Source: JBBSBR01 sp038251135
Lineage (GTDB): Bacteria > Patescibacteriota > Saccharimonadia > UBA4664
DNA: 27,682 nucleotides
Assembly: GCA_038251135.1 (NCBI GenBank)
Contig: JBBSBR010000013.1
Coordinates: 1-27,682 of the forward strand
Direction: 5' to 3'
The notes beneath the pieces were generated by a model. That model did no database searches, was not told the origin of the DNA, and saw nothing but the letters and a program-made list of their open reading frames with translations. The position numbers were made by a program, and so were the translations under genes. Positions 1 through 6,802 of the stretch are shown here, in pieces (the stretch's first letter is position 1; every line of letters begins with the position of its first letter).

Positions 1-42
1 AATCAACTACTTTGCACTTGGGCTAGCCAAGAGAAACGTTCT

Positions 43-78
43 AAAAGAAAGCGCCTTCATTTGACGGCGCTTTCTTTT
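43..78 (+). terminator. Rho-independent terminator of a gene left of the window
   Basis: A perfect 13-bp stem (AAAAGAAAGCGCC with GGCGCTTTCTTTT) encloses a 10-nt loop and ends in a T-rich arm. It must end a transcript that starts outside the window. The 42 bases before it contain no recognisable gene end. Confidence 0.85.
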
Positions 79-178
79 ATGTCCTCATATCGGCTAGGTG
101 AGGTTCTAATCCCGGCAGGTATTTACTCGCTTATGCTGGAAGACCACATAAACGATTGATTGCCGAATATCCTAATGC

Positions 179-207
179 TTGATGAAATAGCCCATTCATT
201 AGATAAT
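179..207 (+). promoter_or_regulatory. Sigma70-type promoter of the helicase gene
   Basis: TTGATG (179-184), a 17-nt spacer, then GATAAT (202-207). The predicted transcript starts near 214 and has a leader of about 40 nt. The leader contains the small inverted repeat CTGTT-tgac-AACAG (226-239), just before the Shine-Dalgarno sequence. Confidence 0.6.
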
Positions 208-254
208 CGTAAATCCCGTTAGGAGCTGTTTGACAACAGAATGAGGTGGATCGT

Positions 255-2228
255 ATGTACCAACCTCGGCCGTACCAGGCCAAGGCGCTTCGGGCGATTG
301 CGAAGACTCGTATGGCCGGAGAGAAGCGCGCACTTGTCGTAATGGCATCGGGCCTGGGAAAGACCGTGGTTGCAGGCTTCGACATCCGTCGCTTCCTCCG
401 CGCAAATCCCGGCGCCAAGGTGCTCTACCTATGTCATCGGAATCCGATTCTCGAGCAGGCTCGCGAAGAGCTCACGGAGAACATCCTCCCGGCGAAGTAC
501 TCCCATGGCTTCATGCAGGGGGATATCAAAGACATTAGAGGTGTTGATGTTCTCTACGCCACCTTTCAAACCATGGCCTCACACCGCACTCTCTTCCGGC
601 GTGGTGAGTTCGACTACATCGTCGTCGACGAAAGTCACCATGGGCCGGCTGAGACCTATCTACCGACCCTGAAGTACTTCCGTCCGAAGTTCATGTTGGC
701 CGTAACCGCCACACCGGAACGAATGGACCAGCAGGACATCACCAAGATCTATGGTGAGCATGTCTTCTCCCTTGAACTCGAGGAGGCTTGGACAGAAGGG
801 TTGCTCACGCCGGTCGACTACCGCGTGGTTACTGACGAGTGGCAGAACCTCAAGGTTCTGCAGTCGCCCATCGGCAGACTCAGTATCACCCAGCTCAACA
901 AGACTATCTTTGTACCCAAGCGGGACGAAGAGGTCATTCGGATCATCGATGAGAAGCTCGATATGATCCCAAGCCCGAGCGTGATGATCTTTAGCCCGCG
1001 CATTGAGCACTGTGAACACTTGGTGGGTCTCATGGACGGCGCGGTCGCAATCCACTCAAGACTTACCACACGTGAGCAGACGGAGCGCCTGGCGGCGTTC
1101 CGAAGGGGAGAGTACCGGGCAGTCATAACGGTCGACAAGTTCAACGAGGGCATCGATGTGCCAGAGGCGAACGTCGTCGTCTTCCTACGTTCGACCGCCT
1201 CGCGAACGATCTTTTTTCAGCAGCTCGGTCGCGGCCTGCGTTTGAGCGAGGGGAAGAAGCAGGTCGTCGTGCTCGACTTCGTGGCCAACTGCGACCGGCT
1301 CGTAATGCTGGAAGAGTTGCAACGAGGCGCGAATGCGAAGCTAACGCGACTTCATCACGTTCCTGCCGACAGCCCGATCATGGTCGACGCAGGCGAGTTC
1401 GAGTTCAATGAAGTAGTACAAGACGTGCTACGAGTCATTGCTCAAATCAGACAACCGCAAACGCGTGATTCGCTGATCGCGTCACTCAGACTCGCGGTAG
1501 ATGAGATAGGACATGCGCCGACACTTGTTGAGTACAACGCCCTCACGCCCGATAAGTATCCTTCGCTCGTAACCATCGTGAGGTATTTCGGGTCCTTCTA
1601 CAAAGCGCTTCGAGCGGCTGGCATTACACCACCCAGGAAGTCGCCGAGGCAGTGGACACGGCAAGAGTTGCTGGAACAACTCATCAGGTTGGCGGACGTT
1701 TACGGACGAGATTTCCCAAATAGCCTCATTGATCAAGAGGCGGATACTGCAAGCATAAACACCTTCATCAGTGAGTTCGGTTCGATGTCTGCAGCTCGAA
1801 AGTTGGCCAACCTCCCAGTACCTATGGAGCATCTCTCAAGAGAGGAGATGCTCGCTCGGCTCAAGTCACTCTGCGCAGATCTCGGATGGCGGACGGCAAC
1901 GAGACCCGAGTTCATCGATGCGACAAAGCGGGGCATACTGCCGAGCTACGCAACGTACCATCGGAAGTTCGGCGGGCTCCCGAACGCATACAAGCTAGTT
2001 GGACTGGATCAGCAGGAAGCGCACGGTATAGTACTAAGCCTGACCGATGAGTTACTCCTCGATCCGATATCTCGACTACTCGAGAAGCGGCGTACCCCAA
2101 TTCTGGTCGCAGAACTTGAAGACCTTTACAAATCAGGTGAAATACCAGCCGCTCCACGAACGTACTTCAAAAGACTCGGTGGAATCCGTACGATCAACGA
2201 GCGTGCGGGGTGGCGATACCACTCGTAG
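255..2228 (+). CDS. SF2 DEAD/DEAH-type helicase with C-terminal homing-endonuclease-associated repeats
   Basis: Predicted ATP-dependent DNA helicase or translocase of the RAD25/SSL2-like SF2 group. Motifs in the 657-aa product: Walker A GLGKT at about 33-37, motif II DESHH at about 125-129, motif III TAT near 151, motif V near 295-303 (NEGIDVPEA), and motif VI QQLGRGLR near 322-329. Residues from about 400 to the end hold four repeats of some 55 aa (about 401-457, 467-520, 528-583, 596-652). Each runs from an amphipathic helix through a P-x-x-x-E/Y segment to a FGS/FGG...A-x-x-L/AG element, the pattern of the HNH-associated repeat (HNH_repeat type), probably DNA binding. No nuclease domain is visible. 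ATG 255 is preferred over in-frame GTG 246 because GAGGTG (243-248) is a well-placed SD for 255. The gene stands alone. Possible roles are defence against foreign DNA or mobile-DNA maintenance, but the function is unproven. Confidence 0.85.
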   Translation: MYQPRPYQAKALRAIAKTRMAGEKRALVVMASGLGKTVVAGFDIRRFLRANPGAKVLYLCHRNPILEQAREELTENILPAKYSHGFMQGDIKDIRGVDVLYATFQTMASHRTLFRRGEFDYIVVDESHHGPAETYLPTLKYFRPKFMLAVTATPERMDQQDITKIYGEHVFSLELEEAWTEGLLTPVDYRVVTDEWQNLKVLQSPIGRLSITQLNKTIFVPKRDEEVIRIIDEKLDMIPSPSVMIFSPRIEHCEHLVGLMDGAVAIHSRLTTREQTERLAAFRRGEYRAVITVDKFNEGIDVPEANVVVFLRSTASRTIFFQQLGRGLRLSEGKKQVVVLDFVANCDRLVMLEELQRGANAKLTRLHHVPADSPIMVDAGEFEFNEVVQDVLRVIAQIRQPQTRDSLIASLRLAVDEIGHAPTLVEYNALTPDKYPSLVTIVRYFGSFYKALRAAGITPPRKSPRQWTRQELLEQLIRLADVYGRDFPNSLIDQEADTASINTFISEFGSMSAARKLANLPVPMEHLSREEMLARLKSLCADLGWRTATRPEFIDATKRGILPSYATYHRKFGGLPNAYKLVGLDQQEAHGIVLSLTDELLLDPISRLLEKRRTPILVAELEDLYKSGEIPAAPRTYFKRLGGIRTINERAGWRYHS

Positions 2229-2301
2229 TTCGATATCTGCGATCTTTAGCAAGTGTCCTACATCATCCAGATGTGGGGGCCGGATACATAACTCCGGCAC
2301 C

Positions 2302-2338
2302 AACCTAAGTCTTCAATTGAACATTGAAGTTTTAGGTT
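2302..2338 (+). terminator. Imperfect hairpin downstream of the helicase gene
   Basis: AACCTAAgtCTTCAA pairs with TTGAAGttTTAGGTT around a 7-nt loop (13 of 15 pairs). No U-tract follows, so it may be a weak terminator or a 3'-end stabilising structure. Confidence 0.45.
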
Positions 2339-2613
2339 GATGTACATCTATTACTCCTGTCTTTAACCTCATATTTGCCTCCGGGGGTAATATTCTAGTA
2401 GTAGATAGCGGGTTGACACTACGTGACGAGAAAGTACGTTCCGACAAAGGTAAGTCACTTATCCCGTTGGGTAGTCAGGGGGTAACATACGCGCAATACT
2501 CCGGGGATTCCATCGTCCTTGTTAAGCTCGCCGTAGATTTCTTGTATGTGGCCCGAGTGAGGGTCGTAGGCGCTGAGTCCTTGGATATAGATTCTGACAA
2601 ATTGTAATGTTAG
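2339..2613. other. Intergenic stretch with no convincing gene
   Basis: Together with the flanking sequence this makes a gap of about 420 bases between coding regions. The only open frame (64 codons, 2413-2607, TTG start) has no SD, no -10 upstream and no recognisable protein pattern. I see no RNA gene. Confidence 0.5.
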
Positions 2614-2642
2614 TTGACTTCGTGGCTTGCACCACCGATAAT
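2614..2642 (+). promoter_or_regulatory. Near-consensus sigma70 promoter for a leaderless gene
   Basis: TTGACT (2614-2619), exactly 17 nt, then GATAAT (2637-2642). The start codon ATG 2650 follows after 7 nt, at the expected transcription start. The -35 box begins with TTG and opens a longer reading frame, which could be mistaken for the gene start. Confidence 0.75.
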
Positions 2643-2649
2643 CCAGTCA

Positions 2650-3027
2650 ATGAAACTCACGGAAATCTCTTTCCCCGCACTATTCTTTAGTGCTCTCGGT
2701 TTGTTCTTCGGTGGCCTTCTACTGTACCTTTCTTATTTCGACGTACGGACTTTCCTCACAATGTTAGCCTGGATTGGCGTTTTAGCCTTGGTAGCTCTAT
2801 TTTACGTTCTGATATATCGTCTTGGATGGAAGCGTTTGAGTTCAGTTATGGCAATAATTATTTACGGTTTTACTTTGACAACGGTGCTATTAGTAGTCTT
2901 GCTGAGGTATCAAATCCAGCAAGCCAACTTGCTTCGAGATTCGATCGATAGCCTGCAACAGACAGTAAATGAAATTGGCGGCCAGGTCCAACAGCTCAGC
3001 GTCAAAATTGATAATTATCGGCCATAA
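2650..3027 (+). CDS. Small three-helix membrane protein with C-terminal coiled coil
   Basis: A 125-aa protein of no family I recognise. Three hydrophobic segments (about residues 9-30, 34-55 and 66-86) are followed by a Gln/Leu-rich amphipathic segment (about 90-120) that looks like a short coiled coil. It should therefore sit in the cytoplasmic membrane with a self-associating tail. The start is ATG 2650, because the longer TTG start at 2614 coincides with the -35 box of a strong promoter. There is no SD, so translation is probably leaderless. Base composition is clearly more AT-rich than the helicase upstream, which suggests a separate origin. It is a single-gene unit, with about 370 non-coding bases after it. 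Confidence 0.7.
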   Translation: MKLTEISFPALFFSALGLFFGGLLLYLSYFDVRTFLTMLAWIGVLALVALFYVLIYRLGWKRLSSVMAIIIYGFTLTTVLLVVLLRYQIQQANLLRDSIDSLQQTVNEIGGQVQQLSVKIDNYRP

Positions 3028-3397
3028 GCCCGCAGAGAGTGAGCCCCGGCAAATGGGGTTTGATCACGAGGAACACGCACAGATGCGTACATTTACCCTC
3101 TGACTAAGGGCTGCTAGCGTGACCCCACTGTCACCATCACTAACTGAACAACCTATAACTTTATCCTTTTGATCTAGCCATTAGGCGTATAAGCAAAAGA
3201 GGTATCGACAGCTGATATTAGATCATTCTGGTTTTTTTATTGTGACTGGCAGAGTTCGATTCTTGCGAGGCATCTTGCTGTTGCCAATTACGTAAGTACA
3301 GAACAGTCTACCTGCAAACGCTGACGGATTGCATTGCCAGATCTGGAACATTAGCGATTACGTGGTAATATAGTGCTATTAAGAAGGCCAACATGCT
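3028..3397. other. Intergenic region with inverted repeats, no gene found
   Basis: It holds a weak hairpin just after the membrane-protein gene (GTGAGCCCC 3039-3047 against GGGG...TCAC 3055-3067). It also holds a spaced inverted repeat, TGATCTA (3170-3176) and TAGATCA (3219-3225), followed by a run of seven T. This could be the end of an unrecognised RNA, but no promoter was clear. A -10-like TAATAT lies at 3366-3371, before the next gene. Confidence 0.4.
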
Positions 3398-3727
3398 ATG
3401 AGCGAAGTTCCCCAAGAGCCAGAACAATCAGCATCTCAAGGTTCATCAACTGACTACGAAGCGTTGATGAAGGAGGCGCATCCAGATCTTGAAATGGATC
3501 CAAAACGGGCCGAGATTATGGCGCGCGCTTCCACGGTCGATGAACAGATGGTGGCCGATAAGCGAACTGAGGCCCTCGACCTGGCGGTCGACATCCATAA
3601 GGGCGGCTACAATGAAGCCGGTCAGCAGGCTCGCAAGGCAGCTGATGAGGCTAGAAGAGCCAGGGTAGCCGCAGATCAGAAAGCCGAAGAAGCTGGTCAG
3701 ATCTACGACAGCGTTAAAGACCTATAG
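3398..3727 (+). CDS. Hypothetical charged helical protein
   Basis: A 109-aa hydrophilic protein I do not recognise. The N-terminus is Ser/Glu/Gln-rich and probably disordered. From about residue 35 the protein is dense in Ala, Glu, Lys and Arg, with a final segment (about 78-102) of Ala/Arg/Glu repeats typical of a long solvent-exposed helix. It has no signal peptide and no membrane segment. AAGAAGG (3381-3387) is the SD. A two-codon ORF, ATG CTA TGA at 3393-3401, overlaps the start and sits at the better SD distance (5 nt against 10 nt), so initiation may be coupled. It leads a run of three same-strand genes (to 4777) that probably act together. Confidence 0.7.
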   Translation: MSEVPQEPEQSASQGSSTDYEALMKEAHPDLEMDPKRAEIMARASTVDEQMVADKRTEALDLAVDIHKGGYNEAGQQARKAADEARRARVAADQKAEEAGQIYDSVKDL

Positions 3728-3765
3728 TCCATCATGCCGAGGTATTATGAGAATGGACGCATCAT

Positions 3766-4455
3766 ATGAAAGAGACTGCGGGATATAGTCCGGAGACCTG
3801 GGGTGATGAGCCGAAGAACGCTGAAGCTTCGCCCGGCCAAGCTCGCCTAGATGCCCTAAAAGGCGCCGCGATTAATCGTGCCGGCGAAACTTTGCGCGGC
3901 ACCTTAGAATCTGGCCGCGCTGAGCAGGCAGGGCATCGGGCTATTGATATCGCCGCCAAGAATGCCGAGCGTAGCCTCCAGTTGCTCCCACCGGGCACCC
4001 GCATGCTAGGGAAGTTCGTAGGAAAACGAGCTATTAGCGCCTTAGCTGGTGCGGGTCACGATCGGTTAGCCCCTGCGCTTGATCGTGTATCTACGCGCTT
4101 AGAAACACCACAGGCTTCTGCCCAAGGAGCTGATCCAACTCCCTGGTCCGATGAATGGGGGGAGTCCAGTTCGGATAATGACTGGAGCTCGCGCAGTACC
4201 GATGCACAGACGCCGGCTGCCGACTCCTGGGGAAATTCGCCTGCTCCGATGGTGCCTGAAGGAAATGATGATTGGGGGAGTTGGGATACTGGTGCGAGCG
4301 CCTTTGAGTCGACACCTTCGGCTCCGGCAGCCGACACTTCAGCTAACGCAGAGAAGACCTCACGTAATCCATTTAAGCGTAAAGATAAGACCCCGCCCGC
4401 CGCACCGCCGCCTGCGTCCGGCTCGTATAAATCACTTGGCGGCGACGACTGGTAA
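3766..4455 (+). CDS. Hypothetical protein with Trp/Asp-rich disordered C-terminal half
   Basis: A 229-aa protein of unknown family. The N-terminal half (about 20-110) is Ala/Arg/Gly-rich and probably helical, including a stretch around LLPPGTRMLGKFVGKRAISA. The C-terminal half is low-complexity and acidic. Short Trp motifs recur in it (DEWGE, DNDWSS, DSWGN, DDWGSWD), followed by a basic patch (RNPFKRKDK), a proline-rich stretch and the terminal GGDDW. Such spaced W/D motifs in disordered tails often act as short linear binding sites, but that is inference. There is no signal peptide. A -10-like TATTAT lies at 3743-3748. The next gene starts 4 nt after the stop codon. Confidence 0.75.
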   Translation: MKETAGYSPETWGDEPKNAEASPGQARLDALKGAAINRAGETLRGTLESGRAEQAGHRAIDIAAKNAERSLQLLPPGTRMLGKFVGKRAISALAGAGHDRLAPALDRVSTRLETPQASAQGADPTPWSDEWGESSSDNDWSSRSTDAQTPAADSWGNSPAPMVPEGNDDWGSWDTGASAFESTPSAPAADTSANAEKTSRNPFKRKDKTPPAAPPPASGSYKSLGGDDW

Positions 4456-4459
4456 TACT

Positions 4460-4777
4460 ATGACACCTGAAGAACGAATTCTTGAGCGACTGCAACTTGG
4501 AGATTTATCAGCTGAGAAGAAACAGCAGTATCTTGATCGTCTTGCCGAGACCGTTGCAAGCCATTTGATGCTCAAATCAGCCCAAGCTTTCCATGAGCTG
4601 GAGATAAGCCGGCTTGAATATATGATCGAACAAGGCCAAACAGCTGAGATCGACAAGGAGTTAAAGCTGAAGTTCGGCGATTCCAAAGAGCTCATGACCG
4701 AGATCGAGAATGAGATCGTAGCCGAGGTTTCGGACTACCGAGAGCAGATCTTGGATCAGGCGAGCGAGCAAAAGTGA
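4460..4777 (+). CDS. Small helical acidic protein (DUF5663-like pattern)
   Basis: A 105-aa, almost entirely helical, acidic protein beginning MTPEERILERLQLGDLS. Its layout (a short leucine-rich helix, a loop with an E/K-K-Q motif, then a long helix containing L-E-x-M-I-E-Q-G) resembles small DUF5663-type proteins of CPR genomes. This is pattern recall, not a search result. ATG 4460 is chosen because an upstream frame extension would run through the preceding gene. The 4-nt gap suggests translational coupling. Third gene of the 3398-4777 cluster. No enzymatic motif is visible. Confidence 0.7.
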   Translation: MTPEERILERLQLGDLSAEKKQQYLDRLAETVASHLMLKSAQAFHELEISRLEYMIEQGQTAEIDKELKLKFGDSKELMTEIENEIVAEVSDYREQILDQASEQK

Positions 4778-4795
4778 GAAGCGACATCAGATTCG

Positions 4796-4824
4796 TTAAC
4801 TCAATCGGCCAGGCCCGCTAAAAT
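4796..4824 (+). promoter_or_regulatory. Promoter of a candidate small RNA
   Basis: TTAACT (4796-4801), 17 nt, then TAAAAT (4819-4824). No coding frame follows. The expected transcript (from about 4831) meets a hairpin and then a strong terminator at 4906-4930. Confidence 0.5.
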
Positions 4825-4830
4825 AACGAT

Positions 4831-4930
4831 TTCTCCAAAGGGCTCAAAAAACGCCTAAGTTTGAGCCACCTAGGGCTCGTGTAGCGTCCAACATGTTTGT
4901 CTTTGAAAAGAGCCCACAGGGGCTTTTTTT
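4831..4930 (+). ncRNA. Candidate small structured RNA of about 100 nt
   Basis: The segment is bracketed by a promoter (4796-4824) and a terminator (4906-4930) and has no ORF. It contains the perfect hairpin GGCTCAAA (4841-4848) with TTTGAGCC (4860-4867). GGGCTC occurs at 4840-4845 and 4873-4878, and its complement GAGCCC at 4910-4915 lies in the terminator stem, so mutually exclusive folds are possible. It does not match 6S, tmRNA, SRP or RNase P features I can recognise. The alternative reading is an attenuator or a 3' UTR processing product. Confidence 0.45.
4906..4930 (+). terminator. Rho-independent terminator
   Basis: AAAAGAGCCC, a short loop, then GGGGC followed by seven T. It ends the candidate RNA and possibly read-through from the 3398-4777 cluster. 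Confidence 0.8.
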
Positions 4931-5084
4931 GCAACAAACTCAAAATCGATCGGAGTATGCAGCCTGTAAAAAGCGGTTTTGATCACTAGGTTGAAAGGTT
5001 GAAGCCGGCCTAGGATCCCTGTTGGTGAGCTCCGAGCACAACCCCGGCTTTCCGTCACAAATTAGTTTGGATCCCCGTATTATC
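4931..5084. other. Intergenic, nothing identified
   Basis: With the RNA region this makes up the 380-base gap after the gene ending at 4777. Apart from the RNA candidate and the promoter at 5085, I see no gene, repeat or structure I can name. Confidence 0.5.
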
Positions 5085-5113
5085 TTGACATATATTGCGG
5101 CGAGTACTTAATA
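5085..5113 (+). promoter_or_regulatory. Strong sigma70 promoter
   Basis: Consensus TTGACA (5085-5090), exactly 17 nt, then TTAATA (5108-5113). The transcript should start near 5120, giving a leader of about 38 nt with a good SD before ATG 5158. Confidence 0.8.
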
Positions 5114-5157
5114 TCTATGCATCACCCCACTCGGTACTCAGTTGCGAGGAGAGATCC

Positions 5158-5325
5158 ATGGTGAAGAACGTCAACGACGAGAAGCGGGCGAAGAGCCAGG
5201 CCGCCCAGCAGTCGGCCGCCCGCAAAGCCGCTCAGCAGGCTCGTGGGTCTAAGGGATTCAAGGGCGGCAGCAATGTCCACAGCGGCGGATCGCGTGGCCA
5301 GAGCGGCCAGCCTGGCAAGAGCTAG
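5158..5325 (+). CDS. Small basic Ala/Gln/Gly-rich protein
   Basis: A 55-aa strongly basic protein. The N-terminal half is a Lys/Arg/Ala/Gln helix, and the C-terminal half is a Gly/Ser-rich tail with Lys and Arg. The composition suggests nucleic-acid binding or a small stress-type protein, but I recognise no family. ATG 5158 is chosen over the upstream in-frame ATG 5095, because GAGGAGA lies 6-8 nt before it and 5095 would lie inside the promoter spacer. The near-perfect promoter and SD predict high expression. It converges on the J-domain gene, and both share the hairpin at 5368-5402. Confidence 0.65.
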   Translation: MVKNVNDEKRAKSQAAQQSAARKAAQQARGSKGFKGGSNVHSGGSRGQSGQPGKS

Positions 5326-5367
5326 CCGCCCAGAAGACCCGTACACCAGATGGTTCAGACATGAAGA

Positions 5368-5402
5368 TGCCCCGGGAGAAGTTTTCACTTCTCCCGGGGC
5401 AA
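5368..5402. terminator. Bidirectional terminator
   Basis: A 14-15 bp stem (GCCCCGGGAGAAGT with ACTTCTCCCGGGGC) and TTTC loop lies between convergent genes. On the plus strand it is followed by an A/T-rich tail. It overlaps nothing coding and sits immediately beyond the stop of the minus-strand gene at 5404. Confidence 0.8.
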
Positions 5403-5403
5403 T

Positions 5404-6594
5404 TTAATTTGTCGTGATAGGTCCCGGTATAACCGGAAAACCCTTCGGGGCAATATAACTGGCGTATGGTTTATAGTTCGGCTCACCGTTGTATGAGTAG
5501 CAGATACCGGCCGTATCGGTGGGACCGCACATGACGTTTAGGTTGTAGGCTACCGACTTAAAACGGTAGCTGAGTTGCTTGATTGTCGTACCACTCGGAT
5601 CTTTCAGAGTCCAGACGACATTCCAAGATCCAGCGATTTCGGGTCGCGGTAGACCGGCACCACCCAAACCGTCAGCTGTTACCGTGTAGCCTGTAGCTTC
5701 TACGGCTCCATCGATGCCGGTGTGGCTCGTGACGAATGCGCCGTTATTCTGTCCGATCGTGCTGGTAGTGGGCATATATCCGGCCGACCAAGTGTCTGTG
5801 TACCCCCAATCCTGAAGCGTCTTCAGAAGATTTTCGTCAAGGCCGCCGATGAAGATTGGCACCATCGGCATGTCGCCCAGAGGGAAATTTGTGCAGATAA
5901 ATTTATCCTTGCACTCTATCGTGAGCGAAGCAACCTCGTTGTTGATGACTGGCTCTACAGCTGACAACTGCTCGGCGAGGGACGGGCCGGCCGGAGTAGT
6001 CGCTGGGGACTGTCCGGCGGTGACTAATGGCTGGTTCTGGATTGGAGCGTTGGCGATGCTCGTTGAGGTATTGTGATGTCCCCAAATCCAGAGTGCACCG
6101 AGCAGGCTAGCGACCAGTGTATAGGCTACCCAGCGCTTTTGGCGACCGGTCATACCCGACGGTAGGGTAATTGTCGGCGATGTTGCTGGCGTCGGCGTCG
6201 GAGGCGGTGAAGTCGGCCCGCCTGTTCCGGTCGTTCGCGTCCCGGCTCCCCCCGCGTGCGGCGGTGGAGGCGGTGGTGGAGGCGGCGGCGGTGGTGGAGG
6301 TGGTGGTGGTGGTGACTGCTGACCTGAAGACGTGGAGTTGCCCCATTTCGGTTCTTCAGACCAAGACGTCTTCGGTGGTGACTGATCGGGATGATCCAAT
6401 TTCCGATCGTACTCGCTTCGGCGCGCTGGGTCTTTTAGCGTCTCATACGCTTCGTTGACCAGACGAAAAACAGATTCGAAACCTGGGTTTTTATCTGGGT
6501 GTACGACAAGTACTTTTTTGCGCCATGCAGCTTTGATCTCCTCAAACGTGGCATCTTTTGCGACGCCGAGGATGTCATAGTACGTCTCGGCCAT
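5404..6594 (-). CDS. Membrane-anchored J-domain (DnaJ-like) protein with polyproline linker
   Basis: A 396-aa protein. The N-terminal J domain (about residues 3-65) carries HPD in VVHPDKN and the typical NEAYETLKDPARRSEYD helix, so it should stimulate an Hsp70 (DnaK) ATPase. There follow a Ser/Gln linker, 18 consecutive prolines (DNA 6259-6312, mixed codons), a Pro/Thr-rich segment and one transmembrane helix (about 155-175, AYTLVASLLGALWIW). The C-terminal domain of about 215 aa is probably extracytoplasmic and holds cysteines that could pair; I do not recognise it. DnaJ's Gly/Phe and zinc regions are absent. In-frame GTG 6603 is really part of the SD (AAAGGTG), so ATG 6594 is used. It is divergent from the VWA gene. 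The proline run would need EF-P for efficient translation. Confidence 0.85.
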   Translation of the reverse strand: MAETYYDILGVAKDATFEEIKAAWRKKVLVVHPDKNPGFESVFRLVNEAYETLKDPARRSEYDRKLDHPDQSPPKTSWSEEPKWGNSTSSGQQSPPPPPPPPPPPPPPPPPPHAGGAGTRTTGTGGPTSPPPTPTPATSPTITLPSGMTGRQKRWVAYTLVASLLGALWIWGHHNTSTSIANAPIQNQPLVTAGQSPATTPAGPSLAEQLSAVEPVINNEVASLTIECKDKFICTNFPLGDMPMVPIFIGGLDENLLKTLQDWGYTDTWSAGYMPTTSTIGQNNGAFVTSHTGIDGAVEATGYTVTADGLGGAGLPRPEIAGSWNVVWTLKDPSGTTIKQLSYRFKSVAYNLNVMCGPTDTAGICYSYNGEPNYKPYASYIAPKGFPVIPGPITTN

Positions 6595-6737
6595 CGCCGG
6601 CACCTTTCTCTGTTTGGATAGCTGTGTCTGGACCTAACTTATTGTCAAGGTGCGTCATTATTACCATAAAACGGCCAAAGATTCAACTAGTCTAATCTGA
6701 ACCTGTTTGTGCTATGTATTGAACCATTACGATAATA

Positions 6738-6766
6738 TTGAAATATTTACATAATTAGTGTATAGA
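6738..6766 (+). promoter_or_regulatory. Sigma70-type promoter of the VWA gene
   Basis: TTGAAA (6738-6743), 17 nt, then TATAGA (6761-6766). It lies in an AT-rich stretch between the divergent J-domain and VWA genes. The leader is about 30 nt and ends in AGGAGA. Confidence 0.65.
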
Positions 6767-6802
6767 TAAGTCACTCTGTCGCACCTATTGTCAGGAGACG
6801 CC

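Noticed and set aside
100..125. T-arm-like GGTTCTAATCC suggesting a tRNA or att remnant
   Set aside because: The stem pairs poorly, no matching acceptor or anticodon arm lies upstream, and the terminator at 43-78 separates it from anything earlier.
2413..2607. 64-codon ORF between the helicase and membrane-protein genes
   Set aside because: TTG start without SD or -10, no recognisable composition or family, and it lies in a promoter-rich AT-mixed spacer.
3245..3285. GAGTTCGATTC resembling a tRNA T-arm, with AGGCATC as acceptor end
   Set aside because: Only three of five T-stem pairs form, and no GATGCCT 5' acceptor or anticodon arm is present upstream.
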